Shown here piece after piece: positions 62,063-64,000 of a stretch of 64,000 bases of DNA (within the stretch, counting starts at the first letter, position 1; each line of letters begins with the position of its first letter). A model generated the notes under the pieces. It saw only the letters and a program-made list of their open reading frames with translations. It searched no databases and had not been told where the DNA came from. The translations under genes and the position numbers were made by a program. The stretch lies in NCBI RefSeq assembly GCF_000507845.1, contig NZ_KI669454.1:124001-188000 (forward strand), in the 5' to 3' direction. Origin of the DNA: Helicobacter macacae MIT 99-5501. Its GTDB lineage: Bacteria; Campylobacterota; Campylobacteria; Campylobacterales; Helicobacteraceae.

Positions 62063-63532
62063 TTATGATTTTGCCACTTTACCCTCTTGGTAGTCATAGT
62101 CTGTATTTATCTCCCATAGATTTGGATTAGCCCTGCCCAAAATCTTATCAGCACACAAAAGCCCCATTAGCAAGCTATGGTCTTGATTGTTGTATTTAAA
62201 CGCGCCGTTGCGTCCGATGAAGTGCAAGTCTTTGAAGTCATCTAGTGCATTGTAGATTTTACTAAGATTTTGCTTATAGCCTTTCTCATAGATGGGATAG
62301 GATTTATGGATTTTAAGCGCGTGGGTGCGCTTGATTTGGCTAGAGTGTGCCACTAGGTTTGAATCTAGCAAATCTTTCTTTGCGATATTTATGATTTCAT
62401 CACTGCTTAGATTCCATAGCTTTTCATCATCATTTGCCCAATACTCAAGGCATAAAATGCTTTCACTTCTCCCACAGCGCAAGTCTTGCGTCCAATTTGC
62501 GAAGTTTGTGATTCTACCAGTCTCAATATTCTTAGAGTGAACATAAATCCAATTGTCCCTAAAAAGCTTCGTCTTTTGCGTGCTTTTTTCACGCAATGTT
62601 GTTTTTACGGATTGTGGGCTAGTATCTGCGCTAGATTCTTTTGCGCAATCCACCTCCACATACACCAAAATCGTGTTGCGAAATTTTAGATTTTGTGCCA
62701 AATCTTTAATCGCACAATCTAGCTCATCTAGGCTTAGCACCATATCCCTAAAAGGCGCGGTTGAAATCACTATATCGCCATATATCTCGCCACCACTCGT
62801 GCGAATCCCAATCGCCCTTTTATCCTGCGTGATGATGCCACTCACTTCTATATCGCAAAGTATCTCCCCACCATTTTGTAAAATCTCTTTTGCCATATTT
62901 TCATACACCACGCCACAGCCTTTTTTGGGGTAGCTAAACTCATCTACTAAGGTTTTGTGCTTTTTGCTTTTATCGCCCACAAATGCACTTTTGATTGCCT
63001 CATAGAGATTTAGCCCCTTTATGCGCTGTCTTGCAAAGTCGCTATCCAAATCCTTGCACTCTATGCCCCAAAGTTTTTGTGTGTAGGACTTAAAAAATAT
63101 GCTATATAAGCGATAGCCAAAGGCATTTGCCACCCAAGATTCAAAGCTGTTCCCACCAAATGGCTTTATCTTTGCTTTTATAAAGCTAAGCACACATAGG
63201 GTGGATTCGATGATTCCAAGTTTAAAAAGTGCGTCAAATCCACGCAATGGGTAGTAAAAAAATTTGTTGTTATAAAAAATCCTAGTTAGTCGGCTTACCT
63301 TTTGGCTCTCCCCATAAGTGTGCGCACTCCAAAAGTCATTTAGCCGTTTGTCTTTGCTAAAAAATCTATGCGGTCCAATATCTACGATTTGGTCAAACAT
63401 TTTTAATGACTTGCTCATACCGCCCACGCTAGATTGCGCCTCATAGATTGCGACTTTATAGCCATTTTGGCTTAGCACTCGCCCCGCGCTTAGTCCAGCC
63501 ACTCCTGCACCGATGATTAGCACTTTTTTCAT
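62063..63532 (-). CDS. FAD-dependent oxidoreductase, UDP-galactopyranose mutase/protoporphyrinogen oxidase-like
   Basis: The 489-aa product opens with the dinucleotide motif GAGVAGLSAG and YEAQSSVGGMSKSL, and has IDIGPHRFF, the Rossmann GG-doublet region typical of UDP-galactopyranose mutases and the amine-oxidase-like flavoproteins often coded in polysaccharide clusters (family knowledge). YTQKLWGIECKDLDSDFARQRI is another segment shared with this group. It lies between galE and the small membrane-protein cassette, so a surface-glycan role is inferred. The substrate is not known. An insertion rich in Ser/Thr/Lys/Gln (about 330-350) is minor. ATG with AGGAGG upstream. Confidence 0.82.
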   Translation of the reverse strand: MKKVLIIGAGVAGLSAGRVLSQNGYKVAIYEAQSSVGGMSKSLKMFDQIVDIGPHRFFSKDKRLNDFWSAHTYGESQKVSRLTRIFYNNKFFYYPLRGFDALFKLGIIESTLCVLSFIKAKIKPFGGNSFESWVANAFGYRLYSIFFKSYTQKLWGIECKDLDSDFARQRIKGLNLYEAIKSAFVGDKSKKHKTLVDEFSYPKKGCGVVYENMAKEILQNGGEILCDIEVSGIITQDKRAIGIRTSGGEIYGDIVISTAPFRDMVLSLDELDCAIKDLAQNLKFRNTILVYVEVDCAKESSADTSPQSVKTTLREKSTQKTKLFRDNWIYVHSKNIETGRITNFANWTQDLRCGRSESILCLEYWANDDEKLWNLSSDEIINIAKKDLLDSNLVAHSSQIKRTHALKIHKSYPIYEKGYKQNLSKIYNALDDFKDLHFIGRNGAFKYNNQDHSLLMGLLCADKILGRANPNLWEINTDYDYQEGKVAKS

Positions 63533-63553
63533 TTTGCCTCCTTTTTGTTACTT

Positions 63554-64000
63554 TTAATATCGCTGATTTTTATGCCACGCAAACGCGCTCTTTAGGATAG
63601 ATTCCAAATCATAAAAGATAGGATTCCACCCTAAAATCTCTTTTGCTTTTTTGGCACTTCCTACTAGCTCATTTGGGTCGCCTTCTCGCCGTGATTCGTA
63701 TTTGGTAGGAATCTCACATTGTGTGATTTTCCTTGCACACTCTAGCACTTCAATGACGGAGAATCCCGCACCATTGCCTAGATTAAACACTTCGCTTTTT
63801 AAATTTTGCTCTAAATAATATAGTGCCAAAATATGCGCTGCACTCAAATCATCTATATGGATAAAGTCCCGCACACAGCTGCCATCACGCGTGTCATAGT
63901 CTGTGCCAAAGACGCTAAAGCACTCACGCTTTTTGAGTGCGGTTTGTAGCATTAGTGGAATTAGGTGTGTTTCGGGGTTATGGGATTCGCCGATGTCAAA
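63554..64000 (-). CDS. galE: UDP-glucose 4-epimerase GalE, C-terminal part (partial)
   Basis: The gene runs out of the window: the frame stays open from 63952 to 64000, reading IGESHNPETHLIPLML. GalE interconverts UDP-glucose and UDP-galactose. The visible 149 residues hold FGTDYDTRDGSCVRDFIHIDDL, NLGNGAGFSVIEV, and DPNELVGSAKKAKEILGW, all in the order of the family. The N-terminal NAD-binding and YxxxK part lies outside. Co-oriented with the UDP-galactopyranose-mutase-like gene 22 bp downstream. Confidence 0.9.
   Translation of the reverse strand, partial: FDIGESHNPETHLIPLMLQTALKKRECFSVFGTDYDTRDGSCVRDFIHIDDLSAAHILALYYLEQNLKSEVFNLGNGAGFSVIEVLECARKITQCEIPTKYESRREGDPNELVGSAKKAKEILGWNPIFYDLESILKSAFAWHKNQRY

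Noticed and set aside
1..64000. CRISPR arrays, rRNA, tRNA and complete insertion sequences
   Set aside because: I looked for regular spacer-repeat patterns, rRNA text, cloverleaf-like GGTTCGA words in gaps and transposase motifs and recognised none; a tool-based tRNA scan would be decisive.

Overview
The window reads as an enterohepatic Helicobacter-like chromosome (Campylobacterota). The evidence is the pseudaminic-acid genes pseH-pseI, the fliW-murG pair behind a sigma54 site, Helicobacter-type outer-membrane beta-barrels, many poly-C/G switches, dense packing and a moderate GC content. Species cannot be fixed from sequence alone. No rRNA, tRNA, CRISPR array or intact insertion sequence was recognised.

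Layout. 1-4.8 kb: the end of an ABC ATPase gene, a two-gene small membrane-protein cassette, then an accessory island of a Cas4-like/RNase H-like DUF2779 nuclease, a DUF262/DUF1524 (GmrSD-like) protein and a truncated WYL-type regulator. 5-20 kb: a phase-variable OMP, pseH-pseI, murA, an AEC transporter, dapD, hemE, an asparaginase, a small gene with a flagellar sigma28-like promoter, a second OMP with the same switchable promoter, and ravA-viaA. 20-30 kb: rimO (apparently with an ATT start), a Gfo/Idh oxidoreductase, cytochrome c peroxidase, a phage-type remnant, a DASS anion transporter switched off by a C16 tract, fumC, and a secreted papain-like protein. 30-38 kb: a phase-variable surface protein, tcuC-tcuA-tcuB (tricarballylate/citrate use) and mazEF. 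38-57 kb: cysS, murJ, fliW-murG, a GtrB/GtrII glucosylation pair, gapA, pgi, pgpA, alaS, metG and a Mur-ligase-like protein. 57-64 kb: a phase-variable DUF559-UvrD nuclease/helicase fusion, then nucleotide-sugar genes (ugd, uxs, a UDP-galactopyranose-mutase-like flavoprotein, galE) with a second small membrane-protein cassette.

How the genes work together. Six long homopolymer tracts dominate the regulation. Three lie inside coding sequences (DASS transporter, surface protein, nuclease-helicase) and all three genes are out of frame in this assembly. Three lie directly upstream of -10-like elements (two OMPs and ravA). The surface therefore looks switchable (OMPs, surface protein), as do dicarboxylate uptake and one candidate defence enzyme. 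Sugar-nucleotide genes (galE, ugd, uxs, pseHI) and the Gtr pair feed surface glycan and flagellin glycosylation.

A second theme is Ser/Asn/Lys/Gln-rich low-complexity insertions inside otherwise conserved enzymes (PseH, PseI, AsnA-type asparaginase, RimO, MurG, MurJ, Pgi, AlaS, MetG and others). The best candidates for undescribed biology are the switchable DUF559-UvrD fusion, the DUF2779/DUF262 island with its paired inverted repeats, and the secreted papain-like protein.
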